A stretch of DNA of 64,000 nucleotides from Vogesella indigofera (GCF_003633895.1 NZ_RBID01000020.1:1-64000), one strand, 5' to 3'; shown: positions 17,895 through 27,148, counted from the first letter of the stretch. A program made the numbers and translations. Notes: generated by a model from the sequence alone, not told the origin.

Positions 17895-19562
17895 TTAGCG
17901 CTTGCCGGCCGCCTCTTCGCGACGACGCTTGGCCTCTTCCAGCAGGTAGACCTGGTAGTCGTCCAGATCGCCCTCGAAATCGCTGACCCCGCCGCGCGAC
18001 ACCATCCAGAACTCGTCGCACACCGCGCGCAGCAAGGCGCGGTCGTGGCTGACCAGCATCACCGAGCCTTCGAACTCGTTCAGCGCCACGCTCAGCGCCT
18101 CGCGGGTGGCGAGGTCCAGGTGGTTGGTCGGTTCATCCAGCAGCAGCAGGTTGGGCCGCTGCCACACGATCATGCACAGCACCAGCCGCGCCTTCTCGCC
18201 GCCGCTCATGCTGCCGACCGCCTGCTTCACCATGTCGCCGCTGAAGTTGAAGGTACCGAGGAAATTGCGCAGCCCCTGCTCGCGGCAGTCGTTGGCCGAC
18301 GGCCGCATCGCCGCCGGGGTGTCGCGCGCCAGGCGGAACATGTGCTGCAGCGGATCGTCCTCCGGCCGCAGCACGTCCAGCTCCTGCTGCGAGAAGTAGC
18401 CGATGTTCAGCCCCTTGCCGCGGATGATCTCGCCGCCGACCGCCTGCAGCGCCTCGGCCACGGTTTTCACCAGCGTCGACTTGCCCTGGCCGTTGGCACC
18501 GAGAATGCCGATGCGCTGCCCGGCCAGCACGGTGCGATTGACGTTGCGCACGATCACCGTCGGCGGCGTGTCTGCCGGCGCGCCCTCCGGTGCCGGATAG
18601 CCGAACACCGCGCCGGTCATCGACAGCATCGAGTTGGGCAGGCTCTGCGGCTCCTTGAATTCGAACTGGAAGTCGGCATCGGCCAGTACCGGCGCGATCT
18701 TCTCCATCCGCTCCAGCGCCTTGACGCGACTCTGCGCCTGCTTGGCCTTGCTGGCCTTGGCCTTGAAGCGGTCGATGAACTTCTGCAGGTGCGCCATCTT
18801 TTCCTGCTGCTTGGCCTGCGCCGCCTGCTGCAGGATCAGCTGTTCGGCACGCATGTCCTCGAACTTGCTGTAATTGCCGCCGTAACGCACCAGCTTGGCG
18901 TTGTCGACGTGCAGCGTCACCGTGGTGACGGCATCGAGGAATTCGCGGTCATGGCTGATCACCACCATGGTGCCGGCGTACTGCTTCAGCCACGCCTCCA
19001 GCCATACCAGCGCGTCCAGATCCAGGTGGTTGGTCGGCTCGTCCAGCAGCAGCAAATCGGACGGGCACATCAGCGCGCGCGCCAGTTGCAGCCGCATGCG
19101 CCAGCCGCCGGAGAAGCTGTTCACCGGCTGCTGCAGCTCGGCGACGCTGAAGCCCAGGCCGAGGATCAGCGCCTGCGCCCGGGCCGGCGCGTCATGGGCG
19201 CCGGCATCGTTGAGCGCGGTATAGGCGTGCGCCATGCGCATGTAGTCTTCGCCGGCCTCGGCCTCGGTCACCTCCTGCTGCGCGGCCAGCAGCGTGGTAT
19301 CGCCCTCGACCACGAATTCGGTCGCCGTTTGCGCCGTTTCCGGCATGTCCTGCGCCACCTGCGACATGCGCCACTGCGACGGGATCGACACATCGCCGCC
19401 GTCTTCGTGCAGCGAGCCGTTCAGCACCGCGAACAGCGAGGATTTGCCGGCGCCGTTGCGACCGACGAGGCCGACTTTCTCGCCGGGATTGAGCGTCACC
19501 GACGCGTTGTCGAGCAGGACTTTGGTACCGCGGCGCAAGGCCACGTTTTTCAGAATGATCAT
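17895..19562 (-). CDS. ABC-F family ATPase, YheS-like
   Basis: A 555-aa soluble protein with two ABC domains and no membrane segments. Domain 1 has GLVGRNGAGKSS, a FSGGWRMRLQLARAL signature and LLLLDEPTNHLDLDAL. Domain 2 has GILGANGQGKST, a MSGGEKARLVL signature and LLLDEPTNHLDLATR. The linker carries the charged KFIDRFKAKASKAKQAQSR helix. ABC-F proteins act at the ribosomal E site. The N-terminus and linker match YheS best, but it lacks the long YheS C-terminal extension. Confidence 0.9.
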   Translation of the reverse strand: MIILKNVALRRGTKVLLDNASVTLNPGEKVGLVGRNGAGKSSLFAVLNGSLHEDGGDVSIPSQWRMSQVAQDMPETAQTATEFVVEGDTTLLAAQQEVTEAEAGEDYMRMAHAYTALNDAGAHDAPARAQALILGLGFSVAELQQPVNSFSGGWRMRLQLARALMCPSDLLLLDEPTNHLDLDALVWLEAWLKQYAGTMVVISHDREFLDAVTTVTLHVDNAKLVRYGGNYSKFEDMRAEQLILQQAAQAKQQEKMAHLQKFIDRFKAKASKAKQAQSRVKALERMEKIAPVLADADFQFEFKEPQSLPNSMLSMTGAVFGYPAPEGAPADTPPTVIVRNVNRTVLAGQRIGILGANGQGKSTLVKTVAEALQAVGGEIIRGKGLNIGYFSQQELDVLRPEDDPLQHMFRLARDTPAAMRPSANDCREQGLRNFLGTFNFSGDMVKQAVGSMSGGEKARLVLCMIVWQRPNLLLLDEPTNHLDLATREALSVALNEFEGSVMLVSHDRALLRAVCDEFWMVSRGGVSDFEGDLDDYQVYLLEEAKRRREEAAGKR

Positions 19563-19632
19563 GGGAATCGCCGTGCGGCGGCAGGAAACAGGTTAGGCCG
19601 CGACCGGCGACAAGGCGGGAAGACGACAGAAA

Positions 19633-19654
19633 ATGCGGCCAACGTTGGCCGCAT
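19633..19654. repeat. Dispersed palindromic repeat (GGCCAACSTT family)
   Basis: A perfect 22-bp palindrome, ATGCGGCCAAC / GTTGGCCGCAT, upstream of the ABC-F gene. Confidence 0.75.
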
Positions 19655-19833
19655 CAGGGTAAGGATGCTGCCGTGGCAGCGTGGCGCCACCGTATGCTGC
19701 AAAGCAATAAAAACGGCGCGGCGCAGATGGTAACACGCCCCCTGCCCGAGCGCCGGCCTGTCCATAAAAAACAGGCGCTTATGACGGGGACGACATGAAA
19801 GCGCGCGGCGGCCAAGCGCTGCCAGCGCGCCGG

Positions 19834-20301
19834 CTACAGCGGCACCGCGTGGGTCAGCTTCACCGTCTCCATCGGCACCTCGGTTTTCACGCTCTGCACG
19901 CTGGCGATGCGCGTCAGCTGCTCGGCGTGAAACTGGCGGTACGACGCCAGATCCCGCGTCACGATGCGCAGCAGCGCGTCGCACTCGCCGGCCATGATGT
20001 GGCACTCCACCACCTCTGCCATGTCGCGCACGCTGGCGATGAAATGGTTGGTGGTGTCGGCATCCTGCGCCTTGAACCACACCCGCGCGAACAGCGACAA
20101 CCCGGCGCCGACCTTGGCGCCATCCAGCACCGCCACGTAGCGCTTGATCACGCCGCGCGCCTCCAGCAGCTTCACCCGCCGCAGGCACGACGACGGCGAC
20201 AGGCCGGCCGCGCGCGCCAGCTCCACGTTCTGCAAGCGGCCGTCACGCTGCAGCGCGTGCAGGATACGGCGATCAATACTGTCCAGCTTTACGGCATCCA
20301 C
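19834..20301 (-). CDS. Lrp/AsnC family transcriptional regulator
   Basis: A 155-aa protein. The N-terminal HTH reads LDSIDRRILHALQRDGR...VELARAAGLSPSSCLRRVKLLEARGVI. The C-terminal RAM domain binds effector amino acids and forms octamers. It diverges from a LysE-type exporter, a standard pairing, so it probably controls that gene in response to an amino acid. Confidence 0.92.
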   Translation of the reverse strand: MDAVKLDSIDRRILHALQRDGRLQNVELARAAGLSPSSCLRRVKLLEARGVIKRYVAVLDGAKVGAGLSLFARVWFKAQDADTTNHFIASVRDMAEVVECHIMAGECDALLRIVTRDLASYRQFHAEQLTRIASVQSVKTEVPMETVKLTHAVPL

Positions 20302-20465
20302 TGCGGCAATCTCCCAGATTATTCGCAGCCGATTCTATTTCAACGCTGCCACCCGCGTCACAACACAACCCGATTTCAGTGCGAAAACCCTAGAATTTTC
20401 GGCAGTAATTTGCCCTTGCCCGCCCGGCAACGGCCCCCTCCAATCTGCCCGAGAAAGTCCGTCCC

Positions 20466-21074
20466 ATGCCCAGCGATACCCTGCTGCTGTTCGCCCTCAC
20501 CGTGTTCCCGCTGGTCTGCAGCCCCGGCCCCGACATCCTGTTCGTCGCCTCGCAAGGCCTGTGCCGCGGCCGCGCCGCCGCCCGCAGCGCCACGCTCGGC
20601 ATCCTCGCCGGTTACAGCGTGCACGCGCTGCTGGCCGCCTTCGGCATCGCCGCCCTGCTCGGCGCCTGGCCGCCGCTGCTGCACGCCATCCGCTGGACCG
20701 GCCTTGCCTACCTGCTGTACCTGGCGTGGCAGATGTTCCGCGCCGCCAGCCGCCCCGGCAGCCTGCGGCTGGACAGCCGCCCGGTGCACGGCCTGTTCCG
20801 CAAGGGCCTGCTCACCAGCCTGCTGAATCCGAAAGGCCTGCTGATCTACCTGTCGATCCTGCCCAACTTCATCCGCCCCGACGCCAGCGTGGCGACACAG
20901 GCGCTGCTGCTGTCCGGCATCTTCATCGGCTCCTGCGCGGTGGTGTACAGCGTGATCGGCTACAGCGTCGCCGGCATGGCAGGCAACGGTCGTTTCAGCG
21001 ACCGCAAACGGCGGCTGGCGGAAGCGACGGCGGGAGGATTGCTGCTGCTGGCAGCGGGGAAGCTGGCGAGCTGA
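20466..21074 (+). CDS. LysE/RhtB family amino-acid exporter
   Basis: A 202-aa inner-membrane protein with about six hydrophobic helices. The family motif FPLVCSPGPDILFV is near residue 14 and the conserved KGLLTSLLNPKGLLIYLSILPNF is near 117. It is likely an efflux carrier for amino acids or homoserine lactones, controlled by the divergent Lrp-type regulator. It is the last core gene before the accessory region. Confidence 0.9.
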   Translation: MPSDTLLLFALTVFPLVCSPGPDILFVASQGLCRGRAAARSATLGILAGYSVHALLAAFGIAALLGAWPPLLHAIRWTGLAYLLYLAWQMFRAASRPGSLRLDSRPVHGLFRKGLLTSLLNPKGLLIYLSILPNFIRPDASVATQALLLSGIFIGSCAVVYSVIGYSVAGMAGNGRFSDRKRRLAEATAGGLLLLAAGKLAS

Positions 21075-21078
21075 GGAC

Positions 21079-21098
21079 TGCGGCCAAGGTTGGCCGCA
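21079..21098. repeat. Dispersed palindromic repeat (last copy before the island)
   Basis: TGCGGCCAAGG / TTGGCCGCA, just after the exporter stop. It is the last copy seen before the accessory region. The next exact copy is inside gyrB at 55576. Confidence 0.7.
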
Positions 21099-21117
21099 AA
21101 TTCGGCTTAATCAATCA

Positions 21118-21564
21118 CTAACCATTGATCAAAGGCCAGGCTTCAAACACAGCCGTCCCTCTGACAAACTCCGACAACCAATCCAGATCTGGCAAGCTTC
21201 TATTCTTCAGACCGCACTCCCAAATTTCCAGAACTCGCCATCCGGACTTCAACAACGCGTCCTTTGCCTGTTCGTCGCGTATCTTGTTGACGCGAAATTT
21301 TTCCTGCCAAAACTCTGTTCGCGTTGCAGGCATAGTCGCAAACCGGCAGCCAAGATGCTGATGCCAAAAGCAGCCATGGACAAAAATACATAATCTGTAC
21401 TTGGGCAAAACAATATCAGGACAGCCCGGCAATGCAGACACATGCAATCGAAAGCGAAAACCTTTCGAATGCAGATAACGTCTGATGCAGATTTCAGGCT
21501 TGGTATCTTTTGCCCGAATACCAGACATCATTCGCGAACGCGTCTGCTGATCAACTATATCCAA
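21118..21564 (-). CDS. vsr: Very-short-patch repair endonuclease (Vsr)
   Basis: A 148-aa nuclease that nicks 5' of T in T:G mismatches arising from deaminated 5-methylcytosine. It begins with QQTRSRMMSGIRAKDTKPE. The active-site block LPGCPDIVLPKYRLCIFVHGCFWH contains the catalytic Asp (D50) and His residues (H63, H68). It diverges by 67 bases from a C5-cytosine methyltransferase, its natural partner. Base composition is clearly less GC-rich than the genes to its left. Confidence 0.95.
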   Translation of the reverse strand: MDIVDQQTRSRMMSGIRAKDTKPEICIRRYLHSKGFRFRLHVSALPGCPDIVLPKYRLCIFVHGCFWHQHLGCRFATMPATRTEFWQEKFRVNKIRDEQAKDALLKSGWRVLEIWECGLKNRSLPDLDWLSEFVRGTAVFEAWPLING

Positions 21565-21631
21565 TTGTTTCTTTCCGCTTCAGTAGCTTCCTGGTATCCT
21601 GGCATTTTGTTTTCGCCCTGACTTTACTCAT

Positions 21632-23209
21632 ATGAAACCGGCTGTAGCACCCATTCCTATCATCGACCTTTTTGCTGGCCCTGGCGGTCTTGGTGAAGGA
21701 TTTTCCTCATTAGAGGATGGTACGTCATTTCAGATCGCGGTCTCAGCAGAACGTGACCCTATCGCCCATCAGACCCTTCGCCTGCGTGCTTTCTATCGCC
21801 TGCTGAGAAACAATCGGCCTGATTGCCTAGATGATTACTATCGTTACTGCAATGGGCTCGCACAATCGCCTTTCGGCGAAAAAATTCGTGACTTGTGGCA
21901 GCAGGCAAACGAAGAGGCACTTTGCCTGGAAATCGGCAGCAAAGAGGGTAATGCACGTCTAGATGCTGCCATTCAGGCAGCACTCGGGAGTACAACTGAG
22001 CAACCTTGGGTCCTGATTGGCGGCCCACCTTGCCAAGCCTATTCACTGGTTGGTCGATCCCGCAATATGGGGAAGGCCGATTACAAGGCAGAAGAAGACA
22101 GTCGTCATTTTCTTTACAAGGAATACCTGCGGATCATCCAGCAGTATCAGCCGCACATTTTTGTTATGGAAAATGTAAAAGGTATTCTTTCCTCCAAGGT
22201 CAACGGTGGTCAGATCTTTCACCAGATACTCAAAGATCTGGCGAACCCCGACAAGGCACTCAAGCAGCCTGAAACTGGCCACAAGTACCGGATTGTCTCG
22301 ATCGTTGATGATCTCACCTTCCAAGATGGGGATGACCCTGCATTGCTTGATGCCCGCAAGTTTGTGATACGCGCAGAAGAGTACGGCATTCCGCAAGCCA
22401 GACACCGCGTTATTCTGATTGGTATCCGTGATGATATCTCATGCAAAAAGCTGCCAAAGCTGCAAGCTGCAGACCCTTTGAATGTTTCTGACGTTATTGG
22501 CGGCCTGCCCAAATTGCGAAGCCAGCTCAGCAAGCAAAAAGATTCTGCCGATGCGTGGACTCACATGGTAGCCCAACAACTCAGAAAACTCGCTGTATCG
22601 GCAGCAGGCAAACCACACAGCACAGCCTTCAGGCTGGCGAGCAAGCTCAGTGATACCGCCAACCAGCTTGGCGCACACCGCTCTTTTGGTGCAAACCAGT
22701 TAGCCAAAACCGAAAGCAATGAGGTTGGCGCAACCGGCAATCCCAGACTGGATGAATGGCTGTTGGACAAGCAGCTGACGGTCTGGCTGAACCACGAAGC
22801 GCGCGGTCACCGAATTGATGATCTCGGCCGATACGGCTACGCAGCCATCTTTGCTGAGAAACTTGGCAGATCACCAAAGGGACATGAAGAGTTTGATCTG
22901 CCTGAATTGACGCCAGATCACAAAAATTGGGAGAGCGGAAACTTTTCAGATCGGTTCCGGGTACAGACGGCTAAAGGTCCATCAACAACTATCACCAGTC
23001 ATATCTCAAAAGATGGGCATTACTTTATTCACCCGGATCCTCTGCAATGCCGCAGCCTGACTGTACGCGAGGCAGCACGCCTGCAGACCTTCCCTGATAA
23101 CTACTTTTTTCAGGGCGGACGCACGCAACAGTATCACCAAGTCGGGAATGCTGTGCCGCCACTTCTAGCAAAGCAGATAGCTCAAGTCGTTGCAGTTATC
23201 TTGGCATAA
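21632..23209 (+). CDS. DNA (cytosine-5) methyltransferase
   Basis: A 525-aa C5-methyltransferase. Motif I reads IIDLFAGPGGLGEGF near residue 10. Motif IV reads GGPPCQAYSL with catalytic C134, and motif VI reads FVMENVKGILSS. Motif VIII is in the AEEYGIPQARHRVILIGI region, and motifs IX-X include RSLTVREAARLQTFPDNY and QVGNAVPPLLA. All catalytic blocks are intact. The recognition sequence cannot be read. It is paired with Vsr, and no restriction nuclease is evident. The genes following on the same strand may form one functional unit with it. Confidence 0.93.
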   Translation: MKPAVAPIPIIDLFAGPGGLGEGFSSLEDGTSFQIAVSAERDPIAHQTLRLRAFYRLLRNNRPDCLDDYYRYCNGLAQSPFGEKIRDLWQQANEEALCLEIGSKEGNARLDAAIQAALGSTTEQPWVLIGGPPCQAYSLVGRSRNMGKADYKAEEDSRHFLYKEYLRIIQQYQPHIFVMENVKGILSSKVNGGQIFHQILKDLANPDKALKQPETGHKYRIVSIVDDLTFQDGDDPALLDARKFVIRAEEYGIPQARHRVILIGIRDDISCKKLPKLQAADPLNVSDVIGGLPKLRSQLSKQKDSADAWTHMVAQQLRKLAVSAAGKPHSTAFRLASKLSDTANQLGAHRSFGANQLAKTESNEVGATGNPRLDEWLLDKQLTVWLNHEARGHRIDDLGRYGYAAIFAEKLGRSPKGHEEFDLPELTPDHKNWESGNFSDRFRVQTAKGPSTTITSHISKDGHYFIHPDPLQCRSLTVREAARLQTFPDNYFFQGGRTQQYHQVGNAVPPLLAKQIAQVVAVILA

Positions 23210-23290
23210 ATAGCGAATTCTCACCTTGCCTAGGATGTCACCATGCTTGCATAGGTAACGTTGAAAATTATCTTTGCTACAGAATAATTT

Positions 23291-23345
23291 TTGAATATTT
23301 ATGGAATATTTATGGAATGTTTATGGGATATTTATGGAATAATCA
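23291..23345 (+). repeat. Five imperfect 11-bp tandem repeats
   Basis: Units of the type TGGAATATTTA are repeated at 23291, 23302, 23313, 23324 and 23335, with the last degenerate. An 11-bp period is about one helical turn, so a protein could bind the same face repeatedly. The array sits 33 bases before the ATG of the 73-aa gene, between the methyltransferase and the ATPase operon. An iteron-like operator is the simplest reading. Confidence 0.75.
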
Positions 23346-23377
23346 TACTGCCAAATGAATACTTGCTAGGTGTCAAA

Positions 23378-23599
23378 ATGGAAGAGAAACGTGAAAAGTT
23401 TGTTCGACTAGCGGAACAGCGAGTGAATCGTGCGCTGAACGATCTCCGTCTGATCGGCAATCTGTCGAACCGGAACGCTTATAGTTTCACTGATGAAGAC
23501 GTGAAAAAGATCTTCAGAACGCTACAGAAAGAGCTTGACCAGGCCAAGGCGCGCTTCTCCGATGCTGACGGGATGTCTGCTGGGGATTTCAAGCTGTGA
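23378..23599 (+). CDS. Small charged helical protein of unknown function
   Basis: A 73-aa protein rich in Lys, Arg and Glu, predicted to be helical (MEEKREKFVRLAEQRVNRAL, then DLRLIGNLSNRNAYSF and EDVKKIFRTLQKELDQAK). I do not recognise it with certainty; similar short ORFs are often found beside mobile defence genes. The frame continues upstream through the 11-bp repeats, but the ATG at 23378 gives the natural start. It precedes the GHKL ATPase by 28 bases and is presumably its operon partner. Confidence 0.6.
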   Translation: MEEKREKFVRLAEQRVNRALNDLRLIGNLSNRNAYSFTDEDVKKIFRTLQKELDQAKARFSDADGMSAGDFKL

Positions 23600-23627
23600 C
23601 AGGAACCAACTTCTCAGGGACGAGTAA

Positions 23628-25532
23628 GTGAACAATCCAGATTTGGAATTTCCGGCGAACAATGCTGGTGAGCGAGATGGCCTTGGCGATGCCGGCATCG
23701 AAACCTTCCGTGATGCACCCTATGCAAGTTGCGCTCGTGAAGCTGGGCAGAACTCGCGCGATGCTGCAGCAGGGCAAAACAATCCAGTCAAAATGAGCTT
23801 TGACCTACTAGAAGTGAATCGCGCCCAGATTCCAGGAGTAGAGCGCCTAGAGGAAACCCTCAGCCTGTGCCTGGAGCAGGCTCATGATGACAAGGAAAGT
23901 GAGTTTTTCAAAAACGCTCTCTCTATCATTCAACGGCCTCAGATACCCGTACTACGCATTGCCGATTACAACACTACCGGGCTGGCGGGGCCACCGGATA
24001 AGTTAGGGACACCATTCAACTCTCTCCTCAAGGCTCGCGGAGTAAGTAGCAAGGAGAGCTCTACCTCTGGCGGCTCATTCGGCATCGGCAAGAACGCCTC
24101 CGTCGCGGTATCTGAACTCCAGACAGTTTTTTATTCAACTCGTTATGTAGATCCAGAGAGTAACCAAGATTGTTTTGCCGCTCAGGGTAAGGTGATACTC
24201 GTTTCCCATGATGGGAAAGATAGTCAACCACGCAGAGCCACCGGATACTGGGGGCACCCTGATGGGTTCCGCGCGGTAACAGATGAGAATCTAGTCCCCG
24301 ACTGGATGAGACGTACCGATATTGGTACATCTATCTTCAGCATTGGCTTTCGCGGACATAGCAGCAACTGGGAAGAGCTGATGGTCTGCTCTCTAGTTGC
24401 CAACTTCTTTGCCGCTATTCAGCAGGGGCAGATGGAGTTCACGGTTGGGAAACACACTATCAATACAAACACCCTAGAATCTCTTCTCACATCTGATGAA
24501 CTGCTTGCTGCTGCTGAAGGTACAGCGCTTCGAGAAGAACTTGAATTTGCACGTTACCTGCATCGTTGCCAAGTTTCCGCGCTCTCCGCCGAAGAGCTGA
24601 TCGAGATTCCGTCTATTGGAAAAGTTCGGGTACGTATCCTTTCGGACAAAGACTTGCCGCGTCGTGTGGGCTTCATACGTAACGGAATGCTCATCACTGA
24701 CAACCTCGGCTACTTCGGCCATAAGTTCGCCCGCTTTCCCCGTGCACGTGACTTCATCTGCCTAGTTGAGCCTGCAGATGACGATGCGAGCCGCCTAATG
24801 AAGAGCCTAGAAAACCCTCAACACAGGGATTTTTCTGCGGACCGCATTCCTGACCCTGAAAAGCGTCAGACTGCAACCAAAGCGATGCAGAATCTCGGAG
24901 TCCGAATCAGATCCTTGATAAACAGCAAAGCCGGTGTAGAGCTCGCTGACTCGGTGGTTGTGGAGGAGTTGGCTCATCTCTTCGGAGAGGGAGCAACTAA
25001 TAACGCCAACAACCCTAGTTCTGAAAAGACCCCAGAGAAATACACTTACAGTGCGGTACGGCAGGTACCAAAGCGTACAGCCCCCCAAAACTCAATTGGT
25101 GCGGAAGAGGGACGATCAGGCGCTCATCAACCCGGAAATGATTCCAGTGCCATAGACTCAGGCAACAACAACAATGGCAAAAGAGATGGTAACGGCCAGA
25201 CCGGATCATCTGATCGTCGCAAGCACGTTTACCTGAAAGACGTACGCAATAAAGTCTTGGCTGATGGCACATCAGAATATGGCAAGAGGGAGTTGTATTT
25301 CACCTCAGAAACCTCAGGTCAGGTCGAGCTAGGTGTTCAAGCATTGGGGGTCAATAATCCTGAACCTCTGGTGATTAAAGATGCCTATCCTCATAAGCCT
25401 AAAAATGGAGTCGTGCTTCTTAGTGTGGAAGCCGGGAAGCGCCAAAAACTCACGATTCAACTGGATGAGCCCTATGAAGGGCCGATTGAGGTCATCGCTG
25501 TGCAAGTTGAAGCTGCGGGGGGTACGCAATGA
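23628..25532 (+). CDS. GHKL (Hsp90/MutL-type) ATPase, defence-island associated
   Basis: A 634-aa protein. The N-box is EAGQNSRDA (E38, N42). The G1 motif is ADYNTTGLAGP (D113, G118), in which the usual DxGxG is modified. The G2 motif is STSGGSFGIGKNA (147-157). These three motifs define the Bergerat ATP fold. The middle part resembles the transducer region of MutL/Hsp90-like proteins. A low-complexity linker rich in Asn, Gly and Ser (about 455-530) leads to a C-terminal beta-rich domain. The start is GTG. It overlaps the next gene (ATGA) and follows the methyltransferase and 73-aa genes. Its role is unknown; ATP-driven clamp or sensor function is an inference. Confidence 0.8.
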   Translation: MNNPDLEFPANNAGERDGLGDAGIETFRDAPYASCAREAGQNSRDAAAGQNNPVKMSFDLLEVNRAQIPGVERLEETLSLCLEQAHDDKESEFFKNALSIIQRPQIPVLRIADYNTTGLAGPPDKLGTPFNSLLKARGVSSKESSTSGGSFGIGKNASVAVSELQTVFYSTRYVDPESNQDCFAAQGKVILVSHDGKDSQPRRATGYWGHPDGFRAVTDENLVPDWMRRTDIGTSIFSIGFRGHSSNWEELMVCSLVANFFAAIQQGQMEFTVGKHTINTNTLESLLTSDELLAAAEGTALREELEFARYLHRCQVSALSAEELIEIPSIGKVRVRILSDKDLPRRVGFIRNGMLITDNLGYFGHKFARFPRARDFICLVEPADDDASRLMKSLENPQHRDFSADRIPDPEKRQTATKAMQNLGVRIRSLINSKAGVELADSVVVEELAHLFGEGATNNANNPSSEKTPEKYTYSAVRQVPKRTAPQNSIGAEEGRSGAHQPGNDSSAIDSGNNNNGKRDGNGQTGSSDRRKHVYLKDVRNKVLADGTSEYGKRELYFTSETSGQVELGVQALGVNNPEPLVIKDAYPHKPKNGVVLLSVEAGKRQKLTIQLDEPYEGPIEVIAVQVEAAGGTQ

Positions 25533-26374
25533 GGCTGTCTGACGAAACCCGTTATCCGCATCCGGTACTCGGACCACTAACCAATGACTACACAGTGGGT
25601 GAGTTCAGCGTTTCGTTTTCGGTCAGTGAGAACGTCGGGACAAGTGCATTGACGCTCATCCACGAAATCACCCTCACGGAGCCCTCTTTACTTGAGCTTG
25701 TCAAGTCAGGCAAAGCTACTGTTGGTTGTATAGTCGTGTGCAGAGATACCTATTACAACCAGCTTCACAAGCTCAGTTTCGAGAATGGGTCAACGGATTT
25801 CCAAGCTGGAAGCCTCCTCAATCGTGTGACCCTGCGCCCGGTGATCTGGTTAAATGACGAAAAGGCTGAGCTGACTTCGGAGTTCATTCACCCTGAATTC
25901 GGTTCATCCATTACCGTTACACAAGGCGACATTATTGCCATTGATATGGAGTACGTAATTACCGTCGGAAAGGCGAAGCTCGCTACGATGGAAAGTATCT
26001 TCGAGCTGACCAAGGTCCCTAACATGGAAGAGGGCAAAGTTGAGATTGATCTCGAATGTGAGCGTATTGCCATACTTCTTGGGCCAAAGACATTCGAAGC
26101 AATCAACCTGCTCCGAGGGCAGAGCATGCATCAGTCGGTAATGCTGAGCGCAGTTTATCTCCCGGCAGTAATGGAGGTATTGGATCAGCTGCGCAGCAAT
26201 GCTGGCACCTATGCCGACCGGCGCTGGTACACACCATTTATCGCCAAGTGTGATCTGAAAGGTATCACCCTGAACGAAAATACCCCTTTACTTCAAGGGG
26301 GGCAGGCACTTCTGAATAACCCAGTAGCCAAGTTGGAACAACTGATGGAAGGAGACTCCAAAAATGGCGACTGA
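25529..26374 (+). CDS. Uncharacterised beta-rich protein coupled to the GHKL ATPase
   Basis: A 281-aa protein that I do not recognise. The first 150 residues look beta-rich with alternating hydrophobics (EFSVSFSVSENVGTSALTLI, SGKATVGCIVVCRDTYY). The remainder has a helical segment with HQSVMLSAVYLPAVMEVLDQL. No catalytic motif, signal peptide or membrane helix is visible. The ATG overlaps the ATPase stop and its own stop overlaps the next gene by 11 bases, so the three proteins are likely made in fixed ratio and may form a complex. Confidence 0.65.
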   Translation: MRLSDETRYPHPVLGPLTNDYTVGEFSVSFSVSENVGTSALTLIHEITLTEPSLLELVKSGKATVGCIVVCRDTYYNQLHKLSFENGSTDFQAGSLLNRVTLRPVIWLNDEKAELTSEFIHPEFGSSITVTQGDIIAIDMEYVITVGKAKLATMESIFELTKVPNMEEGKVEIDLECERIAILLGPKTFEAINLLRGQSMHQSVMLSAVYLPAVMEVLDQLRSNAGTYADRRWYTPFIAKCDLKGITLNENTPLLQGGQALLNNPVAKLEQLMEGDSKNGD

Positions 26375-27128
26375 ATCTTTCAAGTATCTGTCGGAAGCAC
26401 GTCTAGCTCAGTTGCTGCGAGACGTCTCTGAAAATCGGGAGCGATATAGATCGGGGGATTTCATCGATCTTGCCAAAGAAAATGGCTGGGGAATCGAAAG
26501 CTCACTGATGAAGATAAATTCGGCAGCTCTCTCTGATCTTGATGGTACTAGCCAGACTGCCGAGGCCGATGCCAAGAATTCGTTGATCGTCTACCAAGCA
26601 CTGCAGGGAATGACCCCTGCTCTTGCCATGGAGGAATGTGTCTGGACTCGTCTTACGCACACTGAGTGCATTGAATACACCCGCGCTCGCTGGTTCTCCA
26701 AAAGCTCATCTTACGATAATGAGAAATTCGACAAGCATGTTCTGCTACATTTCTTTGCTCGTGGATTGACTGGCGCTCGCGACGACAATGCCATTGCTCG
26801 CCTTTGGTGGAACATGCACATCGCGACCATGCTTTCGCCATCGTCCCCCAAAGATGCCCTAGATTGTATCCTCAAGACAGCTGATATTCGATCAAACCTA
26901 GTAGAACGATCTTGGACCGGGGCAAGAGTGCCTCTTTCTCGTGCGATTGTGGAGAAGATGAAGAAGGAAGCATGGTTAACCGCAAATGAAGACAACTTTC
27001 GTAGATTCATGAAGATTCTTAACCGAGTTGGCGGCGGGATTCTTCTTGAGGCTTTTCCTAATGAAAAGAGAGAGGATGCGGTTAATAAAATTATGGAGTA
27101 CTGCCTGCTCAAGGCAAAAGAAACATGA
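26364..27128 (+). CDS. Uncharacterised helical protein, possible DUF6339 member
   Basis: A 254-aa, largely alpha-helical protein. A conserved-looking core reads TPALAMEECVWTRLTHTECIEYTRARW followed by an HFFARG segment and an ARLWWNMHIA helix. I think this matches the DUF6339 family, but this is from memory and unchecked. There is no known catalytic motif. It is the last gene of the methyltransferase/ATPase run and is followed by a hairpin at 27149-27180. Confidence 0.6.
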   Translation: MATESFKYLSEARLAQLLRDVSENRERYRSGDFIDLAKENGWGIESSLMKINSAALSDLDGTSQTAEADAKNSLIVYQALQGMTPALAMEECVWTRLTHTECIEYTRARWFSKSSSYDNEKFDKHVLLHFFARGLTGARDDNAIARLWWNMHIATMLSPSSPKDALDCILKTADIRSNLVERSWTGARVPLSRAIVEKMKKEAWLTANEDNFRRFMKILNRVGGGILLEAFPNEKREDAVNKIMEYCLLKAKET

Positions 27129-27148
27129 CCTGCGATTAGTATTACATA

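Noticed and set aside
21075-21130. A Tn7-like left end at the left border of the accessory region
   Set aside because: No terminus or repeats of the type found at 27252 and 55015 can be seen, so the left block is not included in the element.
23291-23345. CRISPR array
   Set aside because: The units are 11 bp, directly adjoining, without spacers; no cas genes are present.
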